Source: Tamarix chinensis
Taxonomy: Eukaryota > Streptophyta > Magnoliopsida > Caryophyllales > Tamaricaceae
NCBI GenBank assembly: GCA_030549775.1
Contig: CM060177.1
Coordinates: 48,200,244-48,264,243 of the forward strand
Length of the DNA: 64,000 nucleotides
Reading direction: 5' to 3'
Positions within the stretch are counted from its first letter, which is position 1, and the number at the start of each line of letters is the position of its first letter. This document shows positions 11,564-24,239 of the stretch, in pieces. A program made the position numbers and the translations under genes. The notes beneath the pieces are model-generated. The model was given only the letters and a program-made list of their open reading frames with translations. It was not told where the DNA came from and searched no databases.

Positions 11564-13024
11564 TTGAAATTTTTAGGTAAATTGGGAATATATTTTATCA
11601 TGGATAAAAGTTGGATAGATTCAAATAGGACTAGTACCGAGTTTCTAGCGAGATTTGATAGTTTTTTAAAGCTTACAACTTCTAAGGTGGCTATAAATGG
11701 AAAAATATGGTGCCCATGTCGAAAGTGTTATAATAGATATCGTTATCCGGTTGATGTTATCACCAGTCATGTTATGAAAAATGGATTTCTAAAAAATTAC
11801 ACCAATTAGGTTCTTCATAGAGAACCAATATGGGAACCGGCCAATGATGTTTCTACTAGTAGGGATAATATTAGGCCAAACGTTGAGGACAGAGATCAAA
11901 TTCCTACACTTGTGAGAGATGTAATTGCTGTATTAGATCAAGGAATTGAAAATCATGCCATTGAATCTTCGAGTCCACTTAACCAAGATTCAATGATGAT
12001 TCCCATGGTTGTGATAATTTACCTGAAAACTAACCTATGAATACTCCAAGTGATGAGGAGGTTCGCTATCATAGGTTGCTAAAGTAGTGTGCCTGGGTGC
12101 AATAATTATTCAAAACTATCATTCACTTTACACTTGTTCCATTTGAAAAGCATGAACGGTTGGTCTTCGAAGTCTTTTACTATGATGCTTGAACTAATGT
12201 CCAATGCATTTCCTATGTTGTGTCGATTTCCATCTTCTTGGTATAAAGCAAAAAAGTTGATAAATGAATTGGGTCTTAGATATAAAAAGATTGATGCATG
12301 TCCAAATGATTGTATGTTATATTGGGATGATGGAACAAATGATAGGACAATGTTAGACAATTGTTTGGTGTGTAATACTTCACGTTGGGAGAATCCGATT
12401 GAAGTGGATTGCAGTGATGAGGGTGAGCGAGTCCTTAATAGAAGGAAAAAACCAAGGAAAGTTCTACAGTACTTCCCATTGATTCCAAGGCTAAAAAGAA
12501 TGTACATGTCATCAAAGATGGCCACGGATATGAGATGGCAAGATAGAGATCGTGTGAAAGATGGGAAATTAAGACATTCGGCTGATGGTTTAGTATGGAA
12601 AGATATTGATGCTCGTTATCTTGATTTTGCTCTCAATCCTCGCAATATTCGTCTTAGACTTGCTAGTGATGGTTTTAATCCATTTCAGACATTGAGCACC
12701 AATCATAGCACTTGGCCTATTATTCTAGTTCCTTATAATCTCCTGCCATGGATGTGTATGAAACAATCATCATTTATTTTGTCGATGATTATACCAGGGC
12801 AAAAGGGGCCAGGTAATGACATTCATGTGTATTTGCAACGTCTCATACATGAGTTAAGGAAGTTGTGGGAGGGTTTCAATGCATTTGATGCGGCTTCTAA
12901 GAAAAACTTCCAATTACGAGCTGCTCTTATATGGACTATAAATGATTTTCCAGCTTATGCAAATTTATCGGGGTGGAGTACAAAGGGTGCACTTGCTTGC
13001 CCTGATGATTCCATGCTCATCTAA
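11564..13024 (+). pseudogene. CACTA transposase TNP2 gene, truncated and decayed
   Basis: The amino-terminal transposase-associated domain starts at MDKSWIDSNR (11600) and includes the zinc-binding CPCRKCYNR and the VITSHVMKNGFLKNY motif. TAG replaces a Trp codon right after NYTN (11807-11809), and the linker has further stops. The TNP2/Transposase_21 core begins near 12090 and includes KKLINELGLRYKKIDACPND, YWDDG, CLVCNTSRW, KVLQYFPLIPRLKRMYMS, HSADGLVWK, ASDGFNPF and INDFPAYANLSGWSTKGALACP. The Met codons of this part are not true starts. After LACP the conserved cysteine- and histidine-rich carboxy half is missing, and unrelated DNA begins at about 13000. The family catalyses cut-and-paste movement of CACTA/En-Spm elements. 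Confidence 0.92.
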
Positions 13025-14521
13025 TTCCTTCTTCTTCTTCATTCCTCCCATCTGCTTTGTTATTCGATTCAATCAGAATAACTAAACACAAAAAATGAGG
13101 AGACCTAGAGCTGTAAGATTAGACTTGAGCAATCGGTGATTACCTACTCGCCCATTCTTTTATCTGTATTCTCCTTAATTTTGTCTCTTTGGTAAGATTA
13201 AGTGGCTACTTTTAACTTCCCACAGGCTTCATTAGGGAATCCATTTTAATCAAATGTTATGTTAATTTATAGGTTTTGATTTCCCCTTAAATTTGAAATG
13301 GTCATAATAGATCCATGAAGTAGAGGATAGTATTAATTACTAGCAGTAATAACTCTTGTGTATATATTTATATATGTATAGCCTATAGTTGAGGGAGTAG
13401 AGGAGATCCTATTTTGTTTTATTAGGGGTGGCAGACCTGATGGCGGGGGGTGGGTTGTCGGACCTAATGGTGGGGTGGGTTGGATGATCAATGCTCTTTT
13501 TTTTTTTAATATGAGGTTACTTATTCAGTCATTTTACAAGTATTTATTACCGATGGATGTTATATATATAGCTGACCCCGTATGCGGTGTTCATCGTCTA
13601 TGCTTAAGTATTTTTTATTTTTATTTTTATCTATTTAACCCACATTTCAAGTTATTTATCCAAAGACGTAATAAAAAAAATATAGCACATACATAAATAC
13701 CATACACAATTTAGAAACTTCGTGAGTTTAGTTTTCGGTGGTTATCGACTTACCATTAACTATTTGTATCCATTGGTTCCTTCCTCTTGATATCCAATCC
13801 CATATTTACTTCATAATAACGTTTTATAATAGTAGAATACTAGAATTTTTTTTAATACTCTTTTTCCTTATTAATTTTCTCCATTAATTTCTTTTTTCCT
13901 AGTAAATTCCACTGCATATATGCGTAGCAATCACAACATAGGTTGAATGAGCCATTTCTACATATAAGGAATATCTCTCTCTTCCTCCCATACACTCATA
14001 GAAAATTCCCTAATTAGATCTTGATGGGGACAAGAGTCTTAAGATTTTAGAAAATTTCATCAAGTGACCCTAGGTTTCATTTATGTTCTCCATATAATGT
14101 TTTTCGTTAAAATTTGAATTTTTTGCTCCAAATTTGAAATTATAAAATGGTTTAATGATATTATCCTTAACTGAATTTAATAGTCGCAAAAAGGAAGATA
14201 CAAATTACAATCATGGAATACAATATCTTCCAATACACTAAAATATTCCCTATACATATCGGATTTTTAGCTTCCCAATGTGTAAAATGTTTGATACATG
14301 TTGTAGAAATGAAATCACATGCATATTGGCTGATATGATTCATTTCAACCGATCGATTCTAAAAGTTTTTTCATATTTACAAATTACACTACGACAACCA
14401 CAAATTATAAAAACATCGTTGCAACACCCCCAATACCGCAATGGCTACTGCTAGCACAGTTTTAGGTTCATTGGAATAATTGCAATTAGAAAAGAAAGTC
14501 CATCCTTCTACTCCTACCACT
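13025..14521. other. no gene recognised
   Basis: AT-rich, with no coding frame of note. A GGGGTGGCAGACC word with a G-rich run near 13428-13470 resembles the start of some hAT MITEs, but no partner end or target duplication was seen. The last bases before 14522 probably belonged to the 5' flank of the CAF1 pseudogene before an LTR-like element inserted. Confidence 0.4.
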
Positions 14522-15204
14522 ATTACTGTAACACCCCAAAATTCACTATTTTTTTTATAAATGAAAGCAATTAAATTAAAACATGTGAATTCTAAAAATG
14601 TTACCGCCACACTTAGTACCAGATCGATTCACTCCGACAGGTCCATTACCAAGTGCTAAGGCTAAAAAGATTATTTTCAAACTTAAACCTAGAGTTCATA
14701 AAAAGAATTAAAAAGATCATAACATAGAAATCAGAGTGCAAAATCAAAATTCCTTGGAGGGAATAATGTCTACAAATATTAATATTTAATTAAGGAAAAT
14801 CCAATACAGGAAAGAAATAAAATATCATGGAGAGAGAATCTAGCCACGTCACTCCCGATCATTGAGCCAAACACAAGCTCAACACTCAGCCCTACCTAAT
14901 GTCTCACCCATTTGCACAAAGTCAAAAGGGCCTACTACTCGTGGGAATGAGCAACACCCATAAAAAGGGTAATTATTATGCTACGAATTGAGTAAGGTAA
15001 CTGATGCACTAAGGCCAACACATAAAATAACATAAACCATGCAGAATAATAAAAAGAGTATAAAGTCCAACAAAATAACATAAAGGCATATGAACATTTA
15101 GGTGAATATACAAAGGTCCAATTATATTCCATATTAAATACTTAATTAATCTCTTATCGAAAATCTTTTCACACCATGCTCTTTATCAAGTCCACACAAG
15201 TACG

Positions 15205-15550
15205 GGAATCCCACTATTTTAGCCGGTTGATCGGTCTCCAAGGCACTCCGGTGCCTCACCACTATTTTAGTCGGTAGATCAGTTACTTAGGGTAACACAC
15301 CCTACCATTATTTTATTCCGGTGGATCAGTTTGGCCCCTTCTCGCATGGTGTTCCACTGTAAGTATTAGTATCTTTTACGTGTTTATCAAACTGTAGGGT
15401 TTGGTTTATTGAACTCAGGATCCCCCACTATTATAGCTAGTGGATCGGTCACTTAGGGTAACATACTCTACCACTATTATATGCCGGTGGATCAGTCTCT
15501 AGGATACCTTGATACCTGGCCACTATTATGCCGATGGATCTATCTGGGCC
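15205..15550. repeat. hairpin-unit array in element A
   Basis: Six units of the type CCACTATT-spacer-CCGGTGGATCGGT. The CCAC and GTGG arms can pair around a short loop. The units come as two groups of three, separated by a GTTCCACT-to-GTGTTTATC linker and a second head near GGGATC-CCCCACTAT. Confidence 0.8.
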
Positions 15551-16309
15551 CGGCTCAAAACTCTTTTACTTTACATGATTAATGTCTTAAGTATCTTATC
15601 TAGAATTTTTCACGCTAGACATGCATGACTCATTCTCCCTACGCCTATCCTCCAACTAACTCGATACATATCATCATACTCTTGCACCTCCTAGCTTGCC
15701 CCAACATCCTTTCCTCCATAACCTATATCACACTATAAGTCAACCAACTCAAGTATATGGGTCAATGCCCACTACTTTACACTTCCAAGTCCACTCCACA
15801 TCTCACTCTAGGGTTTTATCTTGAAACCCTAATTCTGACCTTTGTGGTCCATCCTACTCCACTTCACACGACCCAAATTATTTTTAACACTCCACACATC
15901 ACAACCTTTAAATTCAACTTTCATCATTACACCTTACACCTCAAGCATACGTGTGGTCACAAAACCCTAGGTAACCACACCAAACCCTAACTGTCCACAA
16001 CAAACCCTAGCTTCCTTATGTCCACATGTCACCCTTCCATTTCTCATATTCCACTTATTATTTTTCCATGCCAATCATGCTCATCATTACTTGATCATTT
16101 TCATCATTCTCTCGTACTCTACTCACCATCATTTATTTCTCCTTTTTATTACCACCTGAAATTAGGATTTTTACCCCAAACTCTAGCTCAGTCCTCCTAT
16201 GTACCCTTGCACTATCCTACGTAGTATTTTTCACCCAAAACTTCGAAACACCCAAATACTCTTCTATTACCTTCCTTACAACCCAAGTCAACTTTTCATA
16301 TATAAACTT

Positions 16310-16625
16310 TACTCCCATGCATACGCTAACCTTCCCATGCAAACCTTCAAACTTTATCATATAAAACCCTAAACTCCCATGCAAACCTTAAATTCACCCA
16401 TGCAAACCCTAAGTCCATCCATATAAAACCCTAGATTCCTCCATGCCAAAACCCAAGATTCCTCCATGCAAAACTCTAGATTTTTCCATGCAAAATCCTA
16501 GATTCTCCCATGCACGACCATAGATTCTCCCCTGCAAGATCATAGATTCTGCCATGTAAAACCCTAGATTCTTCCTTACATACTTAGATTCTCCCATACG
16601 AAACCATAGATTAGATTCTCCTATT
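16310..16625. repeat. degenerate 24-28-bp minisatellite in element A
   Basis: About ten imperfect units of the form CCATGCAAAACCCTAGATTCT. It resembles telomere text but is not a TTTAGGG array. Confidence 0.85.
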
Positions 16626-17214
16626 TTGTTCTTCTACTCATGGATCATTAAAATACTTAGGTCAACTCACATCCCTTGGTCAACTTCTTTCCCCCATTCC
16701 CCTTTTTCATCCCTTCCCCCACACAAACCGCATTAACATCCTCCCATGCATGTCTTACAGGGTCACAACACATAACATCACATACCACAATATTTCATCA
16801 CATATATATAGTACACATGCCATATAATAACATAGAAACATACTTCAACTCCACGTTATACCACATACGAAATAATTATAATGATAGGTTTAAGATACAA
16901 CACATACAAAGTATATAATGCACATTAACACACATAGGGCCTTAGTAACACCTTTACCTAAAATGAAACCGGTCTTGGAGCATGCTCCTATGCCTCCTTA
17001 GGGCTTTGACTGGTCTCACCTATATGAGGGAAAAGTTAAAATTAGATTTCCTCCTACCAAAAATACTATTAATTACTAACTTATTCTAAGACTAGGTTTT
17101 GATAAAATAATAACATATTAATAATAATGACATTAAATAATTACTAATTTTGCTAAAGATATAAGAGTAATAGTAATATTGTAAAAGTTGATAATATAAG
17201 GTTGAAGACTTTAT

Positions 17215-17452
17215 CCTAATAATAACAATAATAATGATACTAAAATAATAATAATAAAGATACTAAAAATAATAACAATGATAATATTAATAATAGTAAA
17301 AAATAATAATAATAACAATAACAATAATCATACTAAAAATCATAATAATAATAATAATATGATTCGAAATAAACGGTGGGATAAGGGCTTCGACCCTTCA
17401 CCAAAATGATGCTAATAATAACTCTAGAATACTATTAATAAAAATAGTATAT

Positions 17453-17494
<42 letters not shown>

Positions 17495-17529
17495 AACATA
17501 TTACTTATAATAATAATAATAATGATAAC

Positions 17530-17566
<37 letters not shown>

Positions 17567-17625
17567 TAGTGATAATAATAATAATAGTAATAGTAATAAT
17601 AGTAATAGTAATAATAATAATAATA
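17215..17625. repeat. (TAA)n/(ATA)n microsatellite
   Basis: Long imperfect TAA tracts with short interruptions, inside element A; the matching place in element D also carries such tracts. Confidence 0.95.
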
Positions 17626-19415
17626 GTATATATATTCGAATAAATGAAATAAAATAAATTAAAGCTTGTATAAATAGTGAAAAAGGGTTAAGAGGGTTTA
17701 GGGTTCAACTTTAGACTGGTGGTGACAAGTAGCACCGGTGGTGGTGCATGGCGGCGGCAGCGGTGGCCGGAAAAGAGAAGAAAAGGGAAAAAGTTGAGGG
17801 CTAGGAAAATGAGAAAGAGAAAGAGGGTGGAAGTAAGGGTGGTTATGGTTGTCTAGAAGGAGAGGAACAAAATGAGGGTGGCAGCACAGCCAAAGGTGGC
17901 GGCGCACGGCGGCGGTGGCTGTGGCTAAAATGAAAAGAAGAAAAGGAAGAGATGAGGAGAGGGAGGAAGGGGAAAATAAGGGTAGGGAAAGGTAGAGGAG
18001 GGTTGGTAGCTGCTTTTGAGTGGTGTAGAAGGCAGTGATAACAACGGAAGTGGTGGTGTACGGCGGCGCGAAGGGTGGCAGAGATGGTAGAAAGGGTTGA
18101 CCGGGGAGGAAACTTTGCACAACTGTGGTGGCTTGTGCAGGAAAAATCGAGGGATATGGGTGATTCAGTTAGTTAGAGGGTGGTGCTAGGAAGACATAGC
18201 TAGGCAGAGCAGGAGGCATAGTTGGCCGAAGGCGACAGAATGGCCATCTAAAGTGGCAGCGGGGCACAAGGGAGGTTTTGCCGAGTTGCGGGAAAAGGTT
18301 CCGAGATCGAGCTAATGAGGGGTATTTATAGATCTTAGATGAGAGGGTAGGGTTCTGTGGGTCGGCGTGGGAGTAGGGCAGGTAGGATTAGGGTCACCGG
18401 CGGCGATGGTTGGCTAGTGGAATTCAAAATCATGGCAAGGGTATGCACAGGAAAAGAAGGGTAGTACGCGAAAAGGAAGGAAGGTGGGTTGGCTAAAAGT
18501 GATCGCCAATATAAGAGGAGAAGAGGAGGGAGGAAAACAGAGGTCAAAATGGGCGTAACCGGTGGTACCATTTTCGGAGGTAGGCGGTGTTGTAGGTCGA
18601 AGGTAGGAAGGAGGAAGAAGAAAGGAGGAAGAAGGGGGCCTGGACTGGGCGGCTGAGGAGAAAAAGATAGGAAGGAAAAGCAGGAGAACCGAGTCGGTCA
18701 GCGCGGTGAGGGGGCAATTTTAAATCAAACGCAGCATTTCAGTGGAAAAAGAAAGAAAGAGTGGCATTTTTCTCCTGGGCCATGCCGAAAGAGGAAGAAA
18801 GGAAAAGAAGGATTGGGTCGCCCAATCGGGGAGAAAAGGGTAGAAAAAGAGAAGAAAAAGAAAAAGGAAGAAAAAAAAAGAAAGAAAAGGAAAATGAAAA
18901 AAGAAAATAGGTGGGTTAGGGTTAGTTAAATTAATTAGGATATTTAGGATATTTAAAAATAATAATATTTAAATAAAATAATATTTAATTTCCTTTTTAG
19001 GCTAATTTAGGATTTTTGAATTTTTTTTCATAAATTCCATTTTAATTAGCAAATCACTCTAATTTTCTTCAATTAAATTATTTATAACATTCCTATTAAT
19101 TTGGCCCTATTTATTCTCTCTTATTTAAATAAAATAATTTATTTAATTAATTTCTAAAATAAAATCCTTAATTAGCTAAAATATCCAAATTTCTTCCTAA
19201 TTAAAATATTTATAATTTTCCTTCTTGATTTGCCCTAATTAAATCCTTTTTATTTTAATAAAAATAATAAAATTTAATTATTTTCCCTAATAAAACCTTA
19301 TTTAACTATAATTCTTAAAATTAGAATTTTCGGGGTATTTAAATTACTTTCTCAACCTCTAACTCACCACCATCATAGCCACCTCTCTCCCCCACTATTT
19401 TTCTCTCTCTCCCCC

Positions 19416-20001
19416 ATGAAAAATGATTTGATCCATATCAAGGAGGTTTGGAGTCATAACCTGGAGGAAGAATTTGCCTTAATATAGGAGATTGTGGACG
19501 GTTATCCTTATGTTGCGATGGATTCTGAGTTCCCCAGTGTCGTTATACGACCCGTTGGGAACTTCAAGAACATCACTGATTATAATTATCATACTTTGAA
19601 GGATAATGTTGATATGTTGAAACTGATTCAATTGGGTCTTACCTTTTTTGGATGAGAAAGGGAATTTACCCACTTGTGGGATTGATGAGTACTGCATTTG
19701 GCAGTTTAACTTCTGTGAATTTGATGTCACTGAGGATGTCTATGCTAGTGACTCCATTGAGTTGTTAAAGCGATGTGGGATTGATTTTAAGAAGAATACT
19801 GAGATGGGCATTGATGCGAATCGGTTCGGAGAGCTCCTTATGTCATTTGGGATTGTTCTGAATGACTCCATTCGGTGGGTGACTTTCCACAGTGGGTATG
19901 ACTTTGGGTACTTTCTTAAGTTGCTGACTTATCATAGTGTGCCCGATACCCAAGCTAGGTTCTTTAACCTCATCAACAAACATCTTAGCAAGGAAACATG
20001 A
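19416..20001 (+). pseudogene. CAF1: CCR4-associated factor 1 (CAF1/POP2 deadenylase) pseudogene, truncated
   Basis: ATG at 19416 follows a CT-rich 5' leader (19350-19415). The frame gives IKEVWSHNLEEEFALI, then TAG in place of an Arg codon, then [19 protein letters not shown]. The catalytic Asp-x-Glu of the DEDD nuclease is still present in MDSEFP. One extra G just before the [10 protein letters not shown] motif (near 19652) shifts the frame. The remainder contains [40 protein letters not shown] and [18 protein letters not shown], where the third acidic residue lies. After this the protein ends abruptly at [12 protein letters not shown], so the carboxy third with the last catalytic Asp is gone. 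Plant CAF1 genes are usually intronless, as here. CAF1 shortens mRNA poly(A) tails in the CCR4-NOT complex. The LTR-like element A sits 73 bp upstream of the start. Confidence 0.93.
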
Positions 20002-21100
20002 ATTATTGAATCATATATATTTCCCCACTCATAACAAATGAAATTTATTGTTGTTGAAATTACAAAATACAGAAAATAAGTAATTTAATATCTAATTTTA
20101 ACCCATGGCCACCAAAATGCTTGTTGTAATGCCCTGTGGCCCTTAACAATACTTCACAATGATGCTAACAGAACCGAGTCTTCTATATACTAGTTGATTG
20201 AATCTTTTAAGAGGATAAATAATAATTTTAGCTGAATAACAATGAAATTATGTTGATAATTCCAAAAAATTCTTGGGACATTGGAAAAATACATGGTCTT
20301 TCCATGTTTAATGTAGATACCCAAAGACCAAAGATTGATCACAGCAATGGATAAACAAAAAGATGATAATCTCATAAATATAGAGACATACATAGAATGT
20401 ATAGCTGGATGACATTTGTATTTTATGAGTTTATAATTTTTATAAAGCAACACATTTTTACACTTGCGGGACTAAAATTATAATCAACATAATTCTAGGA
20501 ATGCATAGTTTGCAACATTTCTACTTCACTTAATATGTCTCTTATATCAGTTAGTTGTTTCAGAAGTGATATAAATATGTATGAACCATTTAAATTTGTT
20601 TGTGCTTTAATTTTCTCAATTAATTCTTAACTAATAGGAAAGTTAGATTATATTTATTTATAATGTTCTTTAACTATAAAATATATTTTTTGTGCTATAG
20701 TGAAGTATTTAAAGATACTACATGGGACACCAACATATAAACACATCAAGCTAGGTATACATATACAATGGAGGCAAAAGTTGACTTTTTTGGATCCAGA
20801 TACTATATTTTTTATTGGATATTTTGTATCGGATGACCTTAGGTGTTAAAATGATGTATATGTACATTTCAAACAAAAGTAGTCTAGAAATTGATGTAGC
20901 TATGTTGTCATTTTGGACATTGTTGAACATATATTAGTATGTATAACTTTCAATGAAATATTGTTGATGCAGGTTTTTGAATTACTAAATGTGTATTATT
21001 AGAAAAAAGTCTGATGTAAATTGTTACAGGTTAATATTAATGTATATCTCACAGGTTATTAATGTGGGAGCTACAAGAAAATTTTAGGGGCTGATCAATT
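20002..21100. other. no gene recognised
   Basis: AT-rich flank after the CAF1 break; no convincing coding frame, RNA gene or terminal signature seen. Confidence 0.5.
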
Positions 21101-21129
21101 TTTTCACACGTTATCTCACAGTAAGAGTT

Positions 21130-21396
21130 AAATATGAATGGATGATATTAACTTATATCAAATTTAGGGATGATTAAAAACCATCTCTAATATTTATTAC
21201 TAACGGTTTTTAACTGTTACTGAAGTATTTTACCGATGGTTAAAAACCATAACTAAAATATTTTACCGACGGTTTTAGAAACCGTTGCTAATGTATTAGC
21301 GATGGCTTCTCTAACCATCGGTAAAGTTTTAGTGATAGTTTTTAACAATATCTAATATTTAATTAACCATCGCTATTGAACATTTTTACTGTAGTG
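21130..21396. mobile_element. CACTA element right end
   Basis: Ends TTTTTACTGTAGTG at 21396, followed by AAT. The body has alternating ACCATCGGTAAA and AACCGTTGCTAAT words. The terminus is the complement of the element start at 63895 (CACTACAGTAAA). Both sit at the same position of the duplicated unit, with AAT before one and after the other, the expected 3-bp duplication. The left end of this copy was not found. Confidence 0.8.
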
Positions 21397-23780
21397 AATA
21401 GAATATGCATAGATGTAACGTAAGCCTAACATAATTGTATTCACATTTTCCCTGCAGTCTCTTGAAGTGTGACTTTTTTTTTTGCCTAGGGAGATATGCA
21501 TTTGTAGTGTTATTTATAACTTTATATGTTTACCTAATACTACAATATTTTTAATATATTAAAATACTTTATATGTATTAAAAATAAACTTAATATATTA
21601 ATCTAAATGTATTTTAAAAAAATAATAAAAATAATTTTAAAATTATATTTTTAATTTTTTTAAATAATAAAATATTTAATGTATAGATAATGAAAAAAAA
21701 GTGAGGATAAAAATGTTTCATTTTTTTAAATAATTTTTTATATATTAAATTTTATCAATAAAATATAGATATATATTTTTGATACGACTGAATGAAGTTA
21801 ATTACTAAATATGTTTGCTAATAATTAATGTCGTGGAGCACCATAAAACACAATTAAATTTTTTAAAAACTAGTTTATTAATTTAGTGATGCATAAATTT
21901 CTAAGCAAATTAGGCCTTATTAAGAGTTGATGGTAGAACTTGGGTTGAACTCTAGTGGAAGAGAAAATAGAAATGGAGATTAGGATGGAAGAGGGGATTT
22001 GATCTTCAAGTAACCATTGAGATCAAATACTTACAATTACCACTTAAGGTATTAACTCTTAAGATAAAGAATATAAGACTTTGGATATAACAACAAACCA
22101 TGCACTATATTCGTTGGATTGAAGGCTTTTGAAAATGGCCGGTAGAATACCAATGACTTGCTCCCTTTTACAATCATCTTTTCACTCATATAAATAGTGT
22201 AAAAGGTTTAGAAAATTACAACGAACTTTTAGGTAACCATAAAGGTATAAACTTAACCAAACACTACTGTAATGTATGCTAACTTTGGTAGGAATAAACC
22301 TACCCAAACAATCAGTATGGGAGCTGATTTTTCAAGCCTCCAATAGACCATTCCCCATGAATTAGCTGATACATTAGTCTTACGAGATAATAATAGGAGT
22401 TAGGAAGCATAAATTGTAAGAAAGAAAATACTAGTACATTACTATAACTTATGTTTAATTAAATGGAGAAAGTAATCCTTCCCTTTGTCTTCTTCTTAGC
22501 CGACTGCCATGGATAATCACTAGGCCATCAAGTCTCCTTAATTCAGGCTAATTAAATTCTTATAAAACACAAATCTTAATCTCGAGATCTATTGCACAAA
22601 AGATAGGCCTACATGCTTGAATTTCGAAAATTGGTGCTCCATGTAGTTGCTTGCAAGCTTGTTTGGCTGAATGAATGAGTGGTTTTGCAAATCATATTTT
22701 TGAGCCATATTCAAGCCAAAATAAAACCTAGAAAATGTGGCAATTCTATGGATTATTTGTTGTTTCATGGCTTGCATGGCTCCTCATAATCTAGCTCATA
22801 GCATATATAGTTATATGAGTAATTTTAGATTCTCCTAACTTAGAAAAATTTATGAATAGATAATTATTATCATATGAGGGGGATGCTCCTGCATCATCTA
22901 AACCCTCTTGAGAAGGATCTTCTTGATCTTTAGAAGGCTCGTTATGTAAGTAGGGAAGTAGACCTCCTACGTTAAATGTGGTTGACACGTCCCCCAGTTT
23001 TGGTGAAAGCTCCATCTTATATGCATTGTTGCTAATTCATTCAAGCATTTTGAATGACACATCACTTCGTGGCATTAGTGTGTTCTTTCTCCTAGAAGGG
23101 AATCTCTCCTTTATGATGTGAAGCCAAACTAGCTCTCTCGGCTTGAATATTTGCTCTTTTCAATGCTTATTGGCTTTCTTTTTTTGCATCTCAGTAACCT
23201 TCCTAATTCTGGACCTCACTTGCTCATGTAGCTTTTTGAATTTTTTGGCCTTGTTGATTGCTTCAAAACTGACTTTTGCTTTAATGGGGAGAGGAATGAT
23301 ATCAGTGGGGGTGGTGTGGTTCACTCCATACACCACTTCAAAAGGGTAACAACATGTGGCATAAGTAGGATACTAGATGTAAGCAAACTCTGCATGACTA
23401 AGTTTGATATCCCAATCCCTCAAAGATTTACAAACCAAACTTCTCAAAAGCATAGTGATGATACAGTTAGTGACATCATCTATTTAGGGTTAATAGGTTA
23501 TGCTAAAAAGAAGCTTAGTACCAACTATCCTCCACAATGTCTTCTAGAAGTAGCTAAGAAACTTGGTATCTCGATCAAAATTGATTTAGGAATACCATGT
23601 AACCTAACTATCTCCTTGAAGTATAAGTCTTGAATGTGATCCTAGTTTCTACCCCTCGTGTTTTTGGATGGCTGGTGTTCAAGTTTTTGATATGAAATGC
23701 CACTTGTTTCATCAGTTTTGGAGGGAGTTGACCCAATTCATAAGTGTTGATTCATGTTTTTACTTACAGTTATTTTGAAC
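21397..23780. repeat. copy 0 of the HMGB/PLATZ duplication unit, PLATZ replaced
   Basis: 21397-21850 matches the spacer at 50796-51245 and, less closely, 59960-60330. 21850-23165 matches 51245-51498 plus 55836-56932. 23632-23780 matches the 3' flank of the PLATZ gene at 62455-62575 (TTGAATGTGATCCTAGTTT). Between spacer and flank, where the copies at 47302 and 61005 have PLATZ, this copy has a Ty3/gypsy 3' fragment. Confidence 0.85.
22790..23630 (-). pseudogene. Ty3/gypsy integrase remnant
   Basis: On the minus strand from 23630 the broken frames read YFKEIVRLHGIPKSI (integrase core), then a region matching the DRD/YHPQTD part in shifted frames, then HAEFAY, PFEVVYGVN, a stretch ending KKANKH, LVWLHIIKERFPSRRKN, and MELSPKLGDVSTTFNVGGL with an acidic tail. 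This is the usual order of the core, GPY/F-like module and tail in plant Ty3/gypsy integrases. Stops and frameshifts are scattered throughout. Integrase inserts retrotransposon cDNA; this copy is dead. Its left continuation (about 21900-22790) is probably the element's 3' non-coding end. A second copy of its end lies at 56600-56932. Confidence 0.88.
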
Positions 23781-24236
23781 CGGATTATATCTAGATTAAG
23801 TTTATTGTTAAAAATGTTATCAAGACTTAATGAATAGAGGTGAATTGTGTGATAAATATTTTAAAGTGTGGTTCGAGTTTTTTTATCTAATACGGGCAAA
23901 AGTTGTTTTAGCTTTTTTTGGGTTGAAGTTAATGGAGGTATATCATTTTTTTTTCAACTTTAAATATGAGATTAATAAAACTAGGATAAATGTGGTAAAG
24001 AAAAATAATAATTTACTCCAAAAAATATAGATACAACTTTTAAATAGCATTCTTAAATAAAACAAGTAAAATTATTAATTCTAATTTACTTCAAACCGAA
24101 CAAACACCTGATATATATAAAAACCAAATATTTATATATTTTTGGTTTTTCAAGTCTTATTCTTGCTTTCGTTTTCTATTTCAAATAGATTTCAACTTTT
24201 AAATAATAAAATGAAATGATACCAAAGTAAAGAGTA
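23781..24236. other. no gene recognised
   Basis: AT-rich, without a recognisable gene or terminus. Confidence 0.5.
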
Positions 24237-24239
24237 AAA

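Larger units (their letters stand above)
14527..19342. mobile_element. LTR-like element A (probable solo LTR), 4.8 kb
   Basis: Begins TGTAACACCCCAAAATTC and ends TTTTCGGGGTATTTAA. ATTAC is duplicated at 14522-14526 and 19343-19347, a 5-bp target duplication as for LTR retrotransposons. The expected terminal CA reads AA. It carries no gag or pol; contents in order are a conserved head with CCAAGTGCTAAGGCTAA, hairpin units, CCCTAGATT-type repeats, (TAA)n, a GA-rich and GC-richer block, and an AT-rich tail. The same plan recurs in element D at 51499-55835. Very large LTRs occur in plant Ty3/gypsy Tat/Ogre-type families; assignment to that clade is inference. Transcription orientation is unknown. 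Confidence 0.85.

Noticed and set aside
16310..16625. Telomere-like CCCTAA text
   Set aside because: Units are 24-28 bp with CCATGCAAAA spacers and occur inside an LTR-like element; there is no run of the plant 7-mer.
17698..18120. Pro/Ser/Leu-rich minus-strand frame as a cell-wall protein
   Set aside because: Complement of the GA-rich block in element A; no signal peptide plus repeat pattern that would support an extensin-like gene.
22589..22777. Short minus-strand frames around 22.6-22.8 kb as genes
   Set aside because: They fall in the non-coding end of the Ty3/gypsy fragment and are not conserved in the paralogous copy near 56.4 kb.
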